A DNA stretch of 16,237 bases from Alphaproteobacteria bacterium (GCA_028693775.1 JAQUUS010000005.1:1-16237); one strand, 5' to 3'. Numbered from the stretch's first letter, positions 1 to 7,962 are shown. Made by a program: numbers and translations. Notes: generated from the sequence alone by a model not told the origin.

Positions 1-395
<395 letters not shown>

Positions 396-479
396 TATCA
401 GAAGGTTGCGGGGGTTTCCCCCCTGCTCTTTCGAGCATTTATATCTTTCTCCCTCGGGAGTAAGCATCGTCCGTCCTGA
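396..479 (+). other. 23S-5S internal transcribed spacer with two hairpins
   Basis: This spacer is about 85 bases and has no tRNA gene. It contains two adjacent perfect hairpins. One is a five-pair GGGGG/CCCCC stem with a TTT loop (410-422). The other is TGCTC-TTTC-GAGCA (424-437). Both are plausible RNase processing structures in the rRNA precursor; that role is inferred. Confidence 0.7.
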
Positions 480-599
480 TGAACTGGTGGTTCTAGCAAG
501 GGTGCTACACCCGATCCCATCTCGAACTCGGACGTGAAAGCCTTTAGCGCCGATGGTACTGTGTCTTAAGACCCGGGAGAGTAGGTCGCTGCCAGTTCT
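480..599 (+). rRNA. 5S ribosomal RNA
   Basis: The 5' strand GAACTGGTGG (481-490) pairs with the 3' strand CTGCCAGTTC (589-598) to make the terminal helix I of 5S rRNA. The conserved internal block CGATCCCATCTCGAACTCGG and the later CGCCGATGGTA and GAGAGTAGG motifs lie in the expected order. The length of about 119 nt is normal. The ends are placed from helix I and are good to one or two bases. It closes the rRNA operon; no tRNA follows it before the terminator. Confidence 0.96.
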
Positions 600-638
600 T
601 CTGGACGGACGATTCATCAAAAATTATCGCAAGTTCAC

Positions 639-671
639 AAAAACCCCGGTCCGCAAGGATCGGGGTTTTTT
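639..671 (+). terminator. Intrinsic terminator of the rRNA operon
   Basis: The stem pairs AAAAACCCCGGTCC with GGATCGGGGTTTTT around a GCAA (GNRA) tetraloop at 653-656. That is 14 consecutive pairs including one G-U, and the 3' arm ends in six T residues. It lies 40 bases after the 5S rRNA and before sbcB, so it should end rRNA transcription. Confidence 0.93.
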
Positions 672-743
672 GTTGCTTGCTGCGAACCAGTGGATCGGTC
701 AGTATTGGGGCAGTAGATTTCTTATATTTCTTTGGATTGCCCT

Positions 744-2210
744 ATGACTTTTGTTTTTTATGACACGGAAACGTCCGGGCTCAATAAAGCCTTCGATCAG
801 ATTCTTCAGTTCGCGGCGATCCGTACTGATTCCGATTTTAACGAAATTGCCCGGGTTGACCTTCGTTGCAGGCTTCAGCCCCACATCATTGCCGCACCTC
901 AGGCCCTGAAAACCACGCGCATTTCCGTCGAAAGGCTTACAGATCCGAATCTGCCTTCGCATTTCGACATGATGAGCTCCGTCAAGGATACGCTGACTTC
1001 CTGGTCGCCAGCCGTTTTTATCGGTTATAACTCGATCGAATTCGATGAGCCGATGCTCAGGCAGGCCCTTTATCAGACACTTCATCAGCCTTATCTCACG
1101 ACAACCAACGGCAATACGCGCTCGGACGCCTTGATCGCAGTTCAGGCTGCCTCGGTTTTTGCGCCGGATGCTCTTGTTTTCCCGGTCAACGGGAGAAAGA
1201 AAGTTTTCAAGCTCGATAAGCTTGCGCCCGCTAATGGATTCGATCACGCGCACGCTCACGATGCGCTAGCCGATGTGGAGGCAACCGTTCATATCTGTCG
1301 TTTGATTGCGGAAAAGGCTCCCCAAGTTTGGGAAAATACGCTGAGATTCGGAAAAAAAGAAGACGTTGCCGATTTTATAAGCCGCGAGGCTGTTTTTTCG
1401 CTTACGACCGTATATGGCACCGCCTCCTCGCACCTTGTGACGTATATCGGCGGGAATCCTCACGACAAATCGGATCTCTTTGCGTTCGACTTGCGCATCG
1501 ATCCGGAAAAACTTTTCGCTTTGCCCAAAAACAGCCTTAAAAAACGCCTCCATGCGTTGCCCCGGCCCATTCAACGCTTTCGAGCCAATGGATGCCCGAT
1601 TCTTGAAACGGCAGACAATGCGCCAAAAAGCGCGGCGGTTTTGCACATCGGCATGGAAGAACTCGAACGGCGCGCGGGCTGGCTTAAGGCGAATCCGGAC
1701 TTTTGCGCTGAGTTGATTTCGCTCTCGATAAACGCTTCGGTTGCCCAGACGCCTTCGCCTTATGTGGAGGAACGGATTTATGGGCCCTTCTATTCCAAAT
1801 CCGATTTGAAGCTGATGGGCGTGTTTCATCGTGCGCCGTGGGCGCGGCGTGTGGGAATTTCAGAAAAATTTCAGGACGAACGGCTTAAGATTCTGGGACA
1901 AAGAGCGGTCTATTTCGAGAATCCGGGTCTTTTGCAGCCGGATATTAAAAATAAACTCGATGCGTTTGTGGCACGGAAAATTGGAGGCGGCAATGCAAAC
2001 GCCCCGTGGCTCGACATTCCAAAAGCCATCGAAGAAATCGACAAGCTCGAAACGGAAGACAAAGAGCCCTCCGCACTTTTGGCCGATTATAAAAATTATC
2101 TTATGGAAAAACTTGGCAGCGCAAATGCGTCTTTGAGCGAAGATAACCCAAAACGCAATCCGCGCTTGAATTCGCGAGGCAACACGAGTTCCTGTTCGAC
2201 GATCCGATAA
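744..2210 (+). CDS. sbcB: Exodeoxyribonuclease I (SbcB/ExoI family)
   Basis: A 3'-to-5' single-strand DNA exonuclease acting in recombination and mismatch repair in the cytoplasm. It is a DEDDh nuclease: motif I FYDTETSG supplies D7 and E9, motif II GYNSIEFDEPM supplies D101, and motif III AHDALADVEAT supplies H172 and D177. These align with D15, E17, D108, H181 and D186 of E. coli ExoI, and similarity runs through the SH3-like and C-terminal helical parts. Length is 488 aa against 475 in E. coli. I chose ATG 744 because it places the catalytic strand at the N-terminus as in the family; an in-frame TTG lies at 732. No convincing ribosome-binding site is seen for either. The last 30 residues after MEKLGS go beyond the family's usual end and are Ser/Asn/Thr-rich; see the frameshift finding. 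It converges on the next gene with a 6-bp gap. Confidence 0.9.
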   Translation: MTFVFYDTETSGLNKAFDQILQFAAIRTDSDFNEIARVDLRCRLQPHIIAAPQALKTTRISVERLTDPNLPSHFDMMSSVKDTLTSWSPAVFIGYNSIEFDEPMLRQALYQTLHQPYLTTTNGNTRSDALIAVQAASVFAPDALVFPVNGRKKVFKLDKLAPANGFDHAHAHDALADVEATVHICRLIAEKAPQVWENTLRFGKKEDVADFISREAVFSLTTVYGTASSHLVTYIGGNPHDKSDLFAFDLRIDPEKLFALPKNSLKKRLHALPRPIQRFRANGCPILETADNAPKSAAVLHIGMEELERRAGWLKANPDFCAELISLSINASVAQTPSPYVEERIYGPFYSKSDLKLMGVFHRAPWARRVGISEKFQDERLKILGQRAVYFENPGLLQPDIKNKLDAFVARKIGGGNANAPWLDIPKAIEEIDKLETEDKEPSALLADYKNYLMEKLGSANASLSEDNPKRNPRLNSRGNTSSCSTIR

Positions 2211-2216
2211 CGGCGA

Positions 2217-3332
2217 TTAACGGCAAAAATCGCGGCGGATGTTGTTGTCGCACCAACGATCGTCGTATGACCGCCTGTAGGGTCTCACATAATCGTCGTC
2301 CGTCCGCCGGATGACCCGGACTTTGTCGTCGTCATCCTGATAATAGTATGTGTAGCTTCTGGTATTTTTGTCCGAATAATGATGGTGCGAGGGCAGATCG
2401 CTGTTCCTGGCGAAAACCCTGTTCTTGCCGACCTCAACATCCGATCCAACATCGCTTCCGCTTCCAATCTGAACGTTTTGGCCGAACACGTTTTCGTTAT
2501 CGATGGTCACATCGGATCCGATCCACACGTCGTTTTTGAACGTGTTTTCTTTGCCGATCTTCGTATCCTCACCGATATAAACATCCGCACCGATCGTATT
2601 TTTCTTGCCGATGGTCACGCCATCGGAAATTTCGGTTCCGGAGCCAATCTTCGTATACGTTCCAATATCGACCTGATTTCCGATTATAACGCTGTCGCTT
2701 ATTGTGACATGCGACGCGATATCGGCGCCGCTGCCAACGTAGACATCGTCGCCCAGCACTGAATATGAACCGATGTCGGCATAGGTTCCGATATAGCAAT
2801 CGCTGCCGGTTTCAACATGGTCCCCGATGATGGCATGTGCATCGACATACGTTCCGGGACCGAAGGTCACATCATCGCCGATTTGCGCCGTCGAATCGAC
2901 GTAAACCTGATTTGTGCGCGAATAGTAGTAGTAGTCCTCGTAACGATCGCTCGAATAGGTACAGTCGCGACAGCAGCAACTGGAGGGATATTGGCTTGAG
3001 CTGGCGGACGCCGGCGCTATGAAGCTTGTAAGCGCACTGCCGAACGTTCCGTAGATCGCGCCGCGCGCGAAGCTGAAGGCAAGGTCGTTTTTGTTTTTGG
3101 GACGATTGTGGACAACGCCGACAATGCCTCCCGCCGCAAATCCGAACAAATAGGCGTATGGGGAATTCGGCAATACCGTGTGGCCCGCAACTCCGGCCAC
3201 CGCGCCGGATACCAGTTCGGGAAGTATCGACATTCTGTTCGATACCACCGACTTCACCGCTTCAAAGCTTCCGCGCAATGATTGGGCAAAATCGTCCGCT
3301 GCAGACGAGAAATTACGAACTGCTGTTGTCAT
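2217..3332 (-). CDS. Left-handed beta-helix (hexapeptide-repeat) protein with N-terminal hydrophobic segments
   Basis: Function unknown; 371 aa. Residues about 145-305 are a run of hexapeptide-type turns ([I/V]G-D/S-x-V/T-x), for example IGDDVT, IGTYAD, VGSGAD, IGNQVD, IGSGTE, IGKKNT, IGEDTK and IGSDVT, which predicts a left-handed beta-helix of eight or nine coils. Acetyltransferases share this fold, but there is no attached catalytic domain and no long loop with a catalytic His. Two Gly/Ala-rich hydrophobic stretches (about 37-74 and 88-110) could be membrane segments or glycine-zipper helices. Between them and the helix are a CCCRDC cluster (119-124) and a Tyr run. The C-terminus (about 312-371) is polar, with DDDD, Arg pairs and Tyr. 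The start is firm: AAGGAGA lies 4 bases before the ATG. The next gene upstream diverges. Confidence 0.85.
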   Translation of the reverse strand: MTTAVRNFSSAADDFAQSLRGSFEAVKSVVSNRMSILPELVSGAVAGVAGHTVLPNSPYAYLFGFAAGGIVGVVHNRPKNKNDLAFSFARGAIYGTFGSALTSFIAPASASSSQYPSSCCCRDCTYSSDRYEDYYYYSRTNQVYVDSTAQIGDDVTFGPGTYVDAHAIIGDHVETGSDCYIGTYADIGSYSVLGDDVYVGSGADIASHVTISDSVIIGNQVDIGTYTKIGSGTEISDGVTIGKKNTIGADVYIGEDTKIGKENTFKNDVWIGSDVTIDNENVFGQNVQIGSGSDVGSDVEVGKNRVFARNSDLPSHHHYSDKNTRSYTYYYQDDDDKVRVIRRTDDDYVRPYRRSYDDRWCDNNIRRDFCR

Positions 3333-3336
3333 TGTA

Positions 3337-3343
3337 TCTCCTT
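3337..3343 (-). promoter_or_regulatory. Strong ribosome-binding site fixing the start of the beta-helix gene
   Basis: Read on the minus strand this is AAGGAGA, four bases upstream of the ATG at 3332. It is one of the best Shine-Dalgarno matches in the window and suggests efficient translation of the beta-helix protein. Confidence 0.8.
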
Positions 3344-3428
3344 GCGATGCGAATATCGTTTTGGAATTGCATCCCCAAACTCTATTCTTGAATTCAAATT
3401 AGCTTTTTTTCAAGCCCATTAGAACCTC

Positions 3429-3458
3429 TTTTTCGGCAAACCCGCTTTGCGCGAAAAA
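3429..3458. repeat. 12-bp inverted repeat (hairpin) in the divergent spacer
   Basis: The left arm TTTTTCGGCAAA (3429-3440) pairs with TTTGC-G-CGAAAAA (3446-3458) around loop CCCGC, with a single bulged G at 3451. The arms end in A or T on both strands, but neither strand has the expected U-tract after the 3' arm. It sits between divergent genes, where terminators are not needed. An operator or a leader-RNA structure is more likely, but that is inferred. Confidence 0.55.
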
Positions 3459-3653
3459 ACATGACTTTGGTCTCGGGTTAAGCGAATTTGGATCAAAACA
3501 GAAAACTTATTCAAAATCAATAAATTGGCGTTCTATGAATCGCTCGCCATTGGTTAATTTTCGGAAGACCCGACTCTTTTTGCAGAGGCTCATGCGGGCT
3601 TTTGTGAAAGTATTTTAATCCGTTATTCTCTGCGCCAGTGCCTCACTGCGAGT

Positions 3654-4334
3654 ATGAGTCTTATGACCGAACAGACCATCATTACCGTTCCCATATCGAC
3701 CGCTGACGATATGCTGCTTTTGGGGAAAATTCTTGGAACGACGCTTTTCGATCCGCGCCTTTATCCCGAACAGGGAAATAAAGTCGTTACGCTCTACGGA
3801 AAGCATCAGGCCGGAAAAAACCGCATACTCGAAGGCGCGGAAAAAGTATGCCCGGATGACGTCATTTATATCCCTCATGACTTCGGCTACGATACTTACC
3901 CGGGCGATGCCTATATTTTCTATCCCGGCACAGGGAAAAACGTTCCGCTCCCTCCTCCGGATCTCACTCGCTCTTATGGCGCGCCCCTTATCGACAAGTC
4001 AGCGAAACCAAGCCGGATTTATTATTTTGAACATTCTCCCGTGCCTTTTGCCCCAGACATCAGCATCGTGATCTCCTGGCCCGGAGACCCCAAAAATACG
4101 TTCTATCTGGAACGCATGCATGACCAGATTGTTGTAAGCGCAAAGAAGCTTGGCCGCGAAAACGGACCGCTCAGTACGGTCGCTCTTATGCTCAAAGAGG
4201 CGAAAAACGACGTTTGCTCGTATGCCAGCGATCGTATTGTCAGAATTTCGATTCCTTCGGACATCGCGGGCAAGGACGAAGTCTTGCGCACGACCGCCCA
4301 TTCCATTCACACACGCTTCGCCGCCAGACTTTGA
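3654..4334 (+). CDS. Hypothetical protein with a degenerate P-loop, possibly TsaE-like
   Basis: 226 aa; not recognised with certainty. Residues 41-62 read as strand-loop-helix: VVTLYGKHQAGKNRIL fits Walker A GxxxxGK[T/S], with Asn at the last position (N56). It is preceded by LLLGKILGTTL, like the helix before the P-loop in TsaE. Further on, RIYYFEHSPVPFAPDISIVISW (121-142) resembles the late TsaE region with its I/L-x-x-x-E-x-P and D-x-x-I-x-I pattern. TsaE is the ATPase partner in tRNA t6A synthesis and is about 150 aa; this protein is longer and lacks the Ser/Thr that coordinates magnesium. The similarity is by eye and weak. There is no signal peptide or membrane segment. The start could also be ATG 3663, and neither start has a clear ribosome-binding site. 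The flgF promoter follows 110 bp downstream. Confidence 0.7.
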   Translation: MSLMTEQTIITVPISTADDMLLLGKILGTTLFDPRLYPEQGNKVVTLYGKHQAGKNRILEGAEKVCPDDVIYIPHDFGYDTYPGDAYIFYPGTGKNVPLPPPDLTRSYGAPLIDKSAKPSRIYYFEHSPVPFAPDISIVISWPGDPKNTFYLERMHDQIVVSAKKLGRENGPLSTVALMLKEAKNDVCSYASDRIVRISIPSDIAGKDEVLRTTAHSIHTRFAARL

Positions 4335-4364
4335 GGCTCAATTCAAGGAGATGGTACTCTTTGC

Positions 4365-4384
4365 CCCGGTCTATTTATGCCGGG
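4365..4384. repeat. Inverted repeat CCCGG-N10-CCGGG upstream of the flgF promoter
   Basis: Perfect 5-bp arms lie at 4365-4369 and 4380-4384, centred about 95 bp before the predicted sigma-54 transcription start. That is where an activator of sigma-54 promoters (FlbD/FleQ/NtrC class) normally binds. The two-turn spacing suits a dimeric protein. Short arms make this tentative. Confidence 0.3.
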
Positions 4385-4443
4385 AACGGGAAAAGTTATC
4401 CCCATGCCGCGCACCAATTCCCTGTTTTAGCTGAACAAATACA

Positions 4444-4460
4444 TTGGCACGACTCATGCA
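4444..4460 (+). promoter_or_regulatory. Sigma-54 (RpoN) promoter for flgFGAH
   Basis: TTGGCACGACTCATGCA matches the sigma-54 consensus YTGGCACG-N4-TTGCW at every specified position except the first T of TTGC. The invariant GG (4446-4447) and GC (4458-4459) are ten bases apart, as required. The predicted start is about 4471, leaving a leader of about 38 nt before flgF. In alphaproteobacteria such as Caulobacter, rod and ring genes use sigma-54 promoters activated by FlbD. Downstream gene order and the NtrX gene in this window support sigma-54 use. Confidence 0.8.
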
Positions 4461-4508
4461 TCTCTTACACCGGACGCGATAGGCGCGCCCGGCGATCATG
4501 GATTTTTT

Positions 4509-5249
4509 ATGTTTACGACCAGCCTCGTTCTTCTTTCCGATCAAATGGCGCTTCAGCGCTCGGCCGATATTGTCGCCAACAATATCGCCAACAGCAGCAC
4601 GACCGGATTCAAGCGTCAGGGCATTCAATTCGAAACCTATGTCAGCCGCCCTGCTCCCAAGCAAAGCACCAGCTTTGTTTTCGATCGCGCCACTTTTCGA
4701 GACACAACTCAGGGCGTTATATCCCAGACGGGCAATCCGCTCGATCTCGCCATTCAGGGCGAAGGCTATTTTCAGGTTCAAACGCCTCAGGGCGTTCAAT
4801 ACACTCGCAACGGCGCTTTCAGCACAGACAATCAGGGCCAGCTTGTGACTTCGACGGGATATCCCGTTCTCGGAGACGGCGGCCAGCCCATTTCGATGCC
4901 GGAAGACGTTCGCGATATAACCGTCTCCGGCGACGGCTATATCACTGCACAGACAGGCACGGGAACATCTCGCGCACAGCTCGGCAAACTCGGAGTCGTC
5001 ACGTTCGATATCAACGAGGCGGTGACCCCGACGAGCGGCAGCATGCTCACAACAACGCAAGTTCCCGTTCCCGTGACAGGCAATGTGATCGTTCAGGGCG
5101 CTATCGAAAACTCGAACGTCAAGCCCGTTACCGAAATTACCAACCTGATCAAAATTCAGCGCGCCTACGAACAGGCGTCGAATATGGTCGGGCAGGAAAA
5201 CGCAAGGTTAAGCAATGCCATCGACAAGCTCGCGCAGACGACGGCTTAA
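4509..5249 (+). CDS. flgF: Flagellar basal-body rod protein FlgF
   Basis: Proximal-rod component of the flagellar axis, exported by the flagellar type III apparatus and assembled in the periplasm. 246 aa, close to the enteric 251. The N-terminal rod motif is SDQMALQRSADIVANNIANS with STTGFK (about 10-35). The central FlgE/F/G domain contains NPLDLAIQGEGYFQV. The C-terminal rod helix has TEITNLIKIQRAYEQ (about 210-225). There is no cleavable signal, as expected for type III export. It is the first gene after the sigma-54 promoter; flgG follows after 26 bp. The ribosome-binding site is weak (GGA at 4500-4502). An ATG at 4498 is in another frame and is not used. Confidence 0.95.
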   Translation: MFTTSLVLLSDQMALQRSADIVANNIANSSTTGFKRQGIQFETYVSRPAPKQSTSFVFDRATFRDTTQGVISQTGNPLDLAIQGEGYFQVQTPQGVQYTRNGAFSTDNQGQLVTSTGYPVLGDGGQPISMPEDVRDITVSGDGYITAQTGTGTSRAQLGKLGVVTFDINEAVTPTSGSMLTTTQVPVPVTGNVIVQGAIENSNVKPVTEITNLIKIQRAYEQASNMVGQENARLSNAIDKLAQTTA

Positions 5250-5275
5250 TGAAGAAAGGACGATGAGGTAAGGAA

Positions 5276-6070
5276 ATGAGAGCTCTCAGCATCGCCGCAA
5301 CAGGCATGGAAGCCCAGCAGCTCAATGTCGAAGTCATTTCGAATAACATTTCGAACTCTTCGACATCGGGCTTTAAAGCTTCGCGCGTTGAATTCCAGGA
5401 CCTGCTTTACCAGAATATTCGCACGGTGGGCTCGGCCTCCTCGGACAGCGGCACTATCGTTCCTTCAGGCTTGCAGGTCGGTCTCGGCGTCATGCCCGCC
5501 GCAACCTATCGCGTCAATACTCAGGGTAACCTGACCGTTACGAACAACACACTCGACCTCGCCATCAATGGCCGGGGCTACTTTCAGGTTCAGATGCCGG
5601 ACGGTTCGACCGCTTATACGCGTTCGGGCGCGCTTCAGCTGAACTCAAGCTATCAGATCGTTACCGCTGACGGGTATTCCGTTCTTCCCGCCATCACCAT
5701 TCCTCAGACCGCCACGGCCATTACCGTCAACTCAACGGGACAGGTCATCGCCACAATTCCGAGCACGTCGGGAACGTCGCAGCAAACCGCCGGGCAGTTG
5801 ACACTCGCCACCTTCGCCAATCCCGTCGGCCTCGAAGCCATCGGAAACAATTTGCTCCGCCAAACGGACGCGTCAGGCACCGCTTCGACGGCCAATCCGG
5901 GCTCTTCGGGCGTCGGCACTATCGTTCAAGGATCTTTGGAAACCTCCAACGTCGATATCGTGACCGAGATTACCAACCTCATTACTGCGCAGCGCGCTTA
6001 TGAAATGAACTCAAAGGTCATCAATACCGCCGATCAGATGCTGACCACCACGAACCAGATGAAGTCATAG
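5276..6070 (+). CDS. flgG: Flagellar distal rod protein FlgG
   Basis: Builds the distal rod that crosses the periplasm through the P and L rings. 264 aa against about 260 in other species. It starts MRALSIAATGMEAQQLNVEVISNN, the typical FlgG N-terminus, followed by ISNSSTSGFK. NTLDLAINGRGYFQVQMPDG (about 90-110) marks the central domain, and TEITNLITAQRAYEMNSKVI (about 232-251) is the C-terminal rod helix. GAGG lies 7 bases before the ATG. It is paralogous to FlgF just upstream and followed by flgA 14 bp later. Confidence 0.97.
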   Translation: MRALSIAATGMEAQQLNVEVISNNISNSSTSGFKASRVEFQDLLYQNIRTVGSASSDSGTIVPSGLQVGLGVMPAATYRVNTQGNLTVTNNTLDLAINGRGYFQVQMPDGSTAYTRSGALQLNSSYQIVTADGYSVLPAITIPQTATAITVNSTGQVIATIPSTSGTSQQTAGQLTLATFANPVGLEAIGNNLLRQTDASGTASTANPGSSGVGTIVQGSLETSNVDIVTEITNLITAQRAYEMNSKVINTADQMLTTTNQMKS

Positions 6071-6084
6071 GAAACGGCTGAACC

Positions 6085-7059
6085 ATGAGAAAAACGACGC
6101 GTATCCTCTTTACCGCCTGGCTGGCTTTGACCGGAAGCATCGGCTCGCCAACGCCTTGCGTTGCGGATACGCCCGTTTCGTTGAAATCGGAGGTCGAGGT
6201 TTCCCGTTCCGCCGTTCGGCTCAGCGATCTGTTTTTGGGGGTTCCCGCCGCTATCGACCGCGATATCGCTCATGCGCCTCCAGCCTGCAAACCCGCCGTT
6301 TACGATATTGTCGTTTTGAGAAAGCTCAGCCAAACCTACAGGCTCGACTGGCAGGATCAAGGCGCGGCAGATCAGGCAACCGTTTCGGCTCCCTGTACTC
6401 GTATTTCGGGCGACAAAATTCGCAAGGCTGTGATCGCAAAGATGAAAGCCGATCCGGGAACGAAAAAACTTAACTTTGAGGTTTTCTTCGACAAGCCGGG
6501 GCTGGAGGCAAACGTTCCGGCAAACGACGTCACGGATTTCAGTCTCGATAACTTCACTTACAATCCGGTCAGCAAGCTCTTTCGCGCCAATCTGACCGCT
6601 CCGACTCCGCGCGGCTCCTATAGCCTGCCCGTCTATGGCCACATCGCCGTCAAGCGCTCCATTCCGGTTCTGGCTCACCGAATCGAAAGCGGTTCGCTGA
6701 TCGCTCCGGGCGATCTGGACTGGCAGGATGTCTCCGATGAACGCATTACGCCAGACGTCATTACCGAACCCAGCCAGTTGATAGGCCGCGAAGCCCGGCA
6801 CGACACGCCGGAAGGCCAAATCCTCCGTTCGCGCGATATCATGCCTCCGCGGCTCGTTCAACGCGGCTCGCTTGTCACCATGAAAGTCCAGACGCCTTTT
6901 ATCATCATTACCACTCAGGGCAAGGCTCAGCAGGACGGCATCGAGGGAGAAACCATCCGCGTTCTTAATACTCAGAGCAACCGCATCGTTGCGGGCGTCG
7001 TTGTCGCTCCGGGAGTCGTCGAAATTCGTACCGCGCGCCAGATCGCGCTCGCAGAATAG
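6085..7059 (+). CDS. flgA: Flagellar P-ring assembly protein FlgA
   Basis: Periplasmic chaperone for assembly of FlgI into the P ring. 324 aa, longer than the enteric protein (about 220), as is common in alphaproteobacteria. A Sec signal peptide is clear: KTTR, then a hydrophobic stretch from about 7 to 20, with likely cleavage after CVA (27). The N-terminal half (about 35-180) is poorly conserved. A SAF domain (about 191-252) has SIPVLAHRIESGSLIAPGDL and a typical IGREARHDTPEGQIL. The C-terminal FlgA domain runs about 253-316. Ribosome-binding AGGAAA overlaps the flgG stop. flgI, the gene for its client, is not in this window. Confidence 0.93.
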   Translation: MRKTTRILFTAWLALTGSIGSPTPCVADTPVSLKSEVEVSRSAVRLSDLFLGVPAAIDRDIAHAPPACKPAVYDIVVLRKLSQTYRLDWQDQGAADQATVSAPCTRISGDKIRKAVIAKMKADPGTKKLNFEVFFDKPGLEANVPANDVTDFSLDNFTYNPVSKLFRANLTAPTPRGSYSLPVYGHIAVKRSIPVLAHRIESGSLIAPGDLDWQDVSDERITPDVITEPSQLIGREARHDTPEGQILRSRDIMPPRLVQRGSLVTMKVQTPFIIITTQGKAQQDGIEGETIRVLNTQSNRIVAGVVVAPGVVEIRTARQIALAE

Positions 7060-7067
7060 GATTTAAC

Positions 7068-7814
7068 ATGGCAAAAAACTTCAAAGCCCTGTTCGCCCTT
7101 GCAGCCCTTCTCCTTCTTACAGGCTGCAACGCCTATGACCGCATTTCAGAGATCGGGGAACAACCGAAACTCGCCTCCATCGAAAATCCGACAAGGCGCA
7201 ACGGCTACACGCCGGTCAATATGCCAATGCCCGCTCCCTCTCTTCACGAAAGACAGCCGAATTCCTTGTGGGAAACAGGCGGAAGGGCTTTCTTCCGCGA
7301 CCAGCGCGCTTGCCGCGTCGGCGACATTCTGACCGTTATTGTCTCCATCGACGATCAGGCCCAGATCTCGAACGAAACCAAGCGCTCGCGCTCGAACAGC
7401 GACAGCGCAGACCTCTCTAGTTTCCTCGGGTTCGAATCCAAGCTCAGCAAAGTTCTTCCAAAGGCCGTCGATCCGACCAGCCTTGTCGATGCGTCCAGCG
7501 AAACAAGCAACGACGGCAAAGGCTCTATCGGCCGGGCAGAGCAGATCGATTTGCGCATTGCCGCGACGATCATTCAGATTCTTCCGAACGGAAATCTCGT
7601 TCTTGAAGGCAAGCAGCAGGTCAACGTCAACTATGACCAACGCGAACTCAACGTTACAGGCGTCATTCGCCCTCAGGATATCTCCGCAGACAATACCGTC
7701 ACTTATGACCAGATCGCCGAGGCTCGCATCAACTATGGGGGCAAAGGCACTATCGCCGACGTTCAGCAGCCCAGATACGGCTCGCAGCTTTACGACATCC
7801 TTATGCCCTTCTGA
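7068..7814 (+). CDS. flgH: Flagellar L-ring lipoprotein FlgH
   Basis: Outer-membrane ring protein of the flagellar basal body. 248 aa, normal for the family. The N-terminus is a lipoprotein signal with lipobox LTGC, giving lipidated C20. The FlgH core follows: SLWETGGRAFFRDQRACRVGDILTV (about 66-90), IAATIIQILPNGNLVLEG (about 164-182), and the ending GVIRPQDISADNTV...ARINYGGKGTI...QP. AGGA lies 7 bases before the start, and the gap to flgA is 8 bp. It ends the flagellar block; no clear terminator follows. Confidence 0.97.
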   Translation: MAKNFKALFALAALLLLTGCNAYDRISEIGEQPKLASIENPTRRNGYTPVNMPMPAPSLHERQPNSLWETGGRAFFRDQRACRVGDILTVIVSIDDQAQISNETKRSRSNSDSADLSSFLGFESKLSKVLPKAVDPTSLVDASSETSNDGKGSIGRAEQIDLRIAATIIQILPNGNLVLEGKQQVNVNYDQRELNVTGVIRPQDISADNTVTYDQIAEARINYGGKGTIADVQQPRYGSQLYDILMPF

Positions 7815-7962
7815 CATACCATCCGGTGTTGTTTGAAAATCTCCTTTCGGGACAACGAGTTATTGTTTCGCCTGCATCATGAAAAACAGTCGCGTTTTAT
7901 CAAAAATTAACACCATAGGCTTTATGATGTTCAAATCCGTCTATATATAGGGCCTGTCTTGT

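Larger units (their letters stand above)
3333..3653. other. 321-bp divergent intergenic region
   Basis: This is A/T-richer than its surroundings and lies between two divergent genes, so promoters for both should be here. No clean -35/-10 or sigma-54 pair was found. Visible structure is the palindrome TTGAATTCAA (3388-3397) and the long bulged hairpin at 3429-3458. No credible small gene was seen. Confidence 0.6.

Noticed and set aside
699..1829. Minus-strand frames of 186 and 187 codons opposite sbcB
   Set aside because: The sense strand encodes a protein with all ExoI catalytic motifs; the antisense products match no family.
2379..2762. 127-codon plus-strand frame opposite the beta-helix gene
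   Set aside because: It mirrors the repeats of the minus-strand gene and has no ribosome-binding site.
4396..4404. TTATCCCCA, a one-mismatch DnaA box upstream of flgF
   Set aside because: A single nine-base near-match is expected by chance at this scale, and nothing around it supports a DnaA site.
4345..4434. AAGGAG followed directly by ATG (short peptide after the P-loop gene)
   Set aside because: There is no spacing between the Shine-Dalgarno match and the ATG, the product is only 27 residues, and it would end ahead of the sigma-54 promoter. No support as a gene.
4214..5266. 350-codon open frame overlapping flgF on the same strand
   Set aside because: Its translation is Arg/Ser/His/Gln-rich low-complexity, with no ribosome-binding site, and it lies over the clear flgF frame. 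It is a by-product of codon bias.
7942..7949. TATATATA as a -10 element for the c-di-GMP gene
   Set aside because: No acceptable -35 hexamer was found at 16-18 bp upstream, so I did not list it as a promoter.
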